Origin: Apostichopus leukothele
Lineage: Eukaryota; Echinodermata; Holothuroidea; Aspidochirotida; Stichopodidae
Reading direction: 5' to 3'
Assembly (NCBI GenBank): GCA_010014835.2
Contig: JAAAKB020319805.1
Span: 1 to 25,068, forward strand
DNA length: 25,068 nucleotides
Shown: positions 22,617 to 25,068 of the stretch, one piece after another
How the letters are laid out: every line of letters begins with the position of its first letter
Numbering within the stretch: position 1 is the first letter of the stretch
Position numbers and translations under genes: made by a program
The notes under the pieces: generated by a model
What the model was told of the DNA's origin: nothing
The model's database searches: none
The model's input: only the letters and a program-made list of their open reading frames with translations

Positions 22617-22874
22617 AATACGAAATAATTTTTTGACTCATAATTTTTTTTGACCAACATTTTTTCGCAACCAACTTTTTTTAACCCAAATTTGTTTGGA
22701 CCCAAATTTTTGTGGACCCAATTTTTTGAACCCCCATTTTTGGACCAAACTTTTGGTCCCAAAAAAAACTTTTGGTCCGAAAAAATTTGGTCCAAACAAA
22801 TTTTGGTTAAAAAAAGTTGGGAACGAAAAAATGTTGGTCAAAAGAAATTATGAGTCCAAAAATGATTTCGTATT

Positions 22875-22922
22875 GTCGGAACATAGAGACGTCGGAACAT
22901 AGAGACGTCGGAACATAGAGAT
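22875..22922. repeat. 16-bp tandem array in right arm, three copies, inverted
   Basis: GTCGGAACATAGAGAC begins at 22875, 22891 and 22907. It is the reverse complement of the left-arm unit. The last copy runs into ATGTAACC at the element end. Confidence 0.97.
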
Positions 22923-22936
22923 GTAACCGTGTATAT

Positions 22937-23505
22937 TGTAGCATTAGATTTGCATTGCTCAGTTTTGGTGTCAATGTTTTAAACAGTTGGTAAATTACTT
23001 TAGAGATGTTGTTAATTTTATCAAATATAAAAGTTAGCCTAATATGCTCTAGCAATCTGCCCACAAGTAAAGAGGTAATGTTGTAGTTTACATTTGAAGT
23101 TATATGTTGCATGTTTCTTCAATCTTATGATACCATAAACCACCATTAACCAAAATCACTCCCCACAGTGATAGTAAAGGCATAACATTGACAGGTTTGT
23201 ATATAAAGAGTTAAGAGATTTGTAATGTTTGAGACAGGAAATAGTCTTTATTTCACTTAGTTTGTAAAATTCAGTTTGTACTTAAACCGGTTATATGGTT
23301 TCATGGAGATATGTCTCTTGTACTATGTGTGAATATTTATGGGTTTGTAAGAGGTGACACAATGATAAAACCCATGTAAAATGCAGCATCAAAACTTGAA
23401 GCTTTAGACTTGTAAATTACTAACAACTGTGTGTTTGATTCAAGGAGTGAAGGTTATTCTGAGGAGGAGTTTGAATTTCATGTGGTGTTGGATGTTTGCT
23501 TGCAT
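22937..23505. other. AT-rich non-coding stretch, nothing recognised
   Basis: No repeat, RNA gene or supported exon was seen between the foldback element and the 34-bp palindrome. Confidence 0.5.
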
Positions 23506-23539
23506 CATGGAGGTAAAACAGATCTGTTTTACCTCCATG
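23506..23539. repeat. Perfect 34-bp palindrome without spacer
   Basis: CATGGAGGTAAAACAGA at 23506-23522 is followed directly by its exact reverse complement at 23523-23539, with AGATCT at the centre. Beyond it the match continues only weakly (TGCATCATGG against TGCAAGCATGG in inverted orientation). It lies within a short + strand open frame that I do not believe is coding. Confidence 0.97.
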
Positions 23540-24925
23540 CTTGCATATATATTGTCACTCACTCTGTAATCACAAGACGAACAAATACAAGGAACTTTAT
23601 CTTCTTATTTACTTCTTGAAGTGACCAAGTCATTTATGACTAAGAGAGAGTCTTCTTAAGATAATGTTTCTACTTTCATTCTTAAAAGTACTATATAGTG
23701 GACAAATACCATTTTGATGAAAAGTAACTTGAAAATTTTGGAATTTCCCCCAAAACTTAATTTCCCCTTTCAAAAGTTCCTTTTGTACCCCAGAAAACTT
23801 CCCATTTGTGGTTCTTGACAATAGATGTTAAATGTTTTCATCTTCATACTTTGAAGAACCACTGTGCAACGTGGCAAAATAAATAATTCTTTTGACAAGC
23901 TTGGCGACTGCATCAATTTGTCTAATTATAAAATGGAAACCTTATTACTTAAGAAATGGCAGTTTCAGTTCTATTCATTGTGCTTTTAAGCCCCCAAGGA
24001 GTAACAATTTCAGCTTTAACAAGTACCCAAACATTGCCAGCAGAGTCTACTCTTTATCACAAAAGGGGTGATGGGGTAAAAATCATTTAAATGCGGGTAC
24101 AACAAAGACTTAGCTCCTTTTAAGGGCAAGGGTGAAATTTGAGAGCAACCAAGGGTATTTCCAACATGTGACTGCCTGCAGCAAAAAGACTTTCAAAATA
24201 ATGGCTATAAGGTTGAATCATTTAAAAATCCCCCCCCCCCCCAATTTTGGGGGATTAAGAATAGTTTTTGAATTTGGGAGTCTTTGATTAGTGTTGGCCT
24301 TAAACACTCTTTTCAGTAATATAGTTGATTCCAAAATGGAATACTATTATACTCTTAGTGAAGGGCATGAACTTTGAATGTTTAATTTGCTATTTCAACA
24401 AGTTCTTATAATATCCTTTAAAATGTTCTGGCAGCTGAAAGTTTCTTGGGTATTGACAGACAAGGCAGGAAGTTTAATAAAGAGGGATTAGGCCGGAAAG
24501 GAACACAAAGGCAATCAAGCACTCATTGTGTAATGCTACTAAACGGTATAAGAGCTGGAACGCCCAGCAGAGCAGCAAAGTGATTTAGTGGCTTTGTCTA
24601 CAGTTGACCTCCACTAAAAAAGAAGGACGTTTAAAAAGGTTGGCAGCGATAAATTGAAAATGCATTCACCAGCCTGTGCATTGGTGATGAAAAAGCAATC
24701 AGAAAAGATTCCTTTTGTCTTTGATTTTTGTTATTGAAGAGAGACATAATGTGATGGTTAATACCTCTGTTGGTTTTATTAATGAAGTTATTGACTCATA
24801 TTGGGGGACCCTTACTTACATTGTGTCGGTTATTAGGATGTGAGGTTGATGACATGAGTGATTATAGCATTCAATGCTGTCCCTTTAAGAAGGTATTGTC
24901 CTGAGTCCAGACTTCCTTGTAGCAT
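23540..24925. other. Non-coding stretch with C13 run and a complex unique segment
   Basis: A C13 run at 24230-24242 is followed by AATTTTGGGGG, making a small inverted pair. The segment from about 24430 to 24740 is repeat-free and rich in words resembling animal transcription factor sites; see findings. No exon is supported. Confidence 0.45.
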
Positions 24926-25032
24926 GGGAGGGCGTTGGGAGGTGGTTGGGGAGGGTGGTTGGGGAGGGAGTTGGGGAGGGGAGTTGGGGAGGGGAGTTAG
25001 GTGGGGGGGGGGGGAGGGGGTTGGGGAGGGGG
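24926..25032 (+). repeat. G-rich 12-13 bp tandem repeat, strong quadruplex potential
   Basis: GTTGGGGAGGG-type units of 12-13 bp repeat from about 24950, preceded by irregular GGG runs from 24926 and followed by a long G run with a single A. More than eight runs of three or more G lie on the + strand. The minus strand reads as a proline-rich open frame, which I take as an artefact. Confidence 0.9.
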
Positions 25033-25068
25033 AAAGCATGTCATTCTAGTATCCCTTATTTAACATTT

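Larger units (their letters stand above)
22515..22928. mobile_element. Foldback-type non-autonomous DNA transposon, 414 bp
   Basis: The ends are inverted copies: GGTGACATCCCTATGTTCCG on the left, and the reverse complement of the right end reads GGTTACATCTCTATGTTCCG. Inside each end is a 16-bp tandem repeat (TATGTTCCGACGTCTC), six copies on the left and three on the right. Then come long inner arms, 22617 to about 22745 against about 22746-22874, which match in inverted orientation along most of their length. They meet at GGACCAAA-CT-TTTGGTCC near 22742-22759. An exact 8-bp target duplication flanks it. No transposase is encoded; open frames on both strands are mirror images caused by the palindrome. 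The layout fits Foldback-like or MITE elements. Superfamily is uncertain; Merlin (GG-starting ends, 8-9 bp duplication) and hAT are candidates. Confidence 0.88.
22507..22936. repeat. 8-bp target-site duplication flanking the foldback element
   Basis: GTGTATAT at 22507-22514 is repeated exactly at 22929-22936, directly against the two ends of the element. Duplications of 8 bp are made by hAT, P and Merlin transposases, among others. Confidence 0.85.

Noticed and set aside
22589-22902. Overlapping open frames on both strands with similar Gly/Pro/Asn/Phe/Lys-rich peptides
   Set aside because: They are the two arms of the foldback inverted repeat read from each side, not genes.
24833-25039. Proline-rich minus-strand frame and glycine-rich + strand frame
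   Set aside because: Both are translations of the G-rich tandem repeat.

Overview
This window looks like non-coding DNA from a metazoan nuclear genome. It is AT-rich, has many short unrelated minisatellites, has no bacterial-style gene packing, and holds one credible protein-coding exon that ends in a consensus GT splice donor. The abundance of minisatellites and a degenerate roughly 130-bp tandem family carrying AGGTCA-like words would suit a marine invertebrate, possibly an echinoderm or related deuterostome. That placement is an impression and cannot be proved from this sequence. No rRNA, tRNA, CRISPR array, complete gene, LTR element or other virus-like element was recognised.

Layout. 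Positions 1-284 are a 54-bp minisatellite cut by the window edge. Positions 1560-1708 are a small element with 35-bp inverted ends. Positions 2750-3240 are an old degenerate tandem repeat with one perfect DR1-type nuclear receptor site. Two neighbouring minisatellites follow (19-bp unit at 6538-6650; about 71-bp unit with a 199-bp higher-order structure at 6769-7308). Then come a nearly perfect 64-bp triplication (10519-10710) and a 52-bp array (11948-12165). From 11 to 15.4 kb there are several G-rich or C-rich tracts able to form quadruplexes, set in otherwise unique sequence.

The only gene I support begins at 17807 on the + strand. It is a first coding exon (105 codons plus one base) with a basic-hydrophobic signal sequence or signal anchor, ending in a phase-1 donor at 18123. 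The 7 kb downstream would be its first coding intron; I found no convincing second exon. That stretch contains a 13-unit, 29-bp dimeric minisatellite (19974-20358), a small perfect hairpin (20816-20841), a 414-bp foldback-type DNA transposon with an exact 8-bp target-site duplication (22515-22928), a spacerless 34-bp perfect palindrome (23506-23539), and a G-rich tandem array near the right edge (24926-25032).

The best candidates for a second look are the foldback element, the 34-bp palindrome, the signal-bearing exon, the higher-order minisatellite, and several complex, repeat-free stretches that might be conserved regulatory DNA. Other long open frames in the window are about as long as expected by chance in AT-rich DNA and are not annotated as genes.
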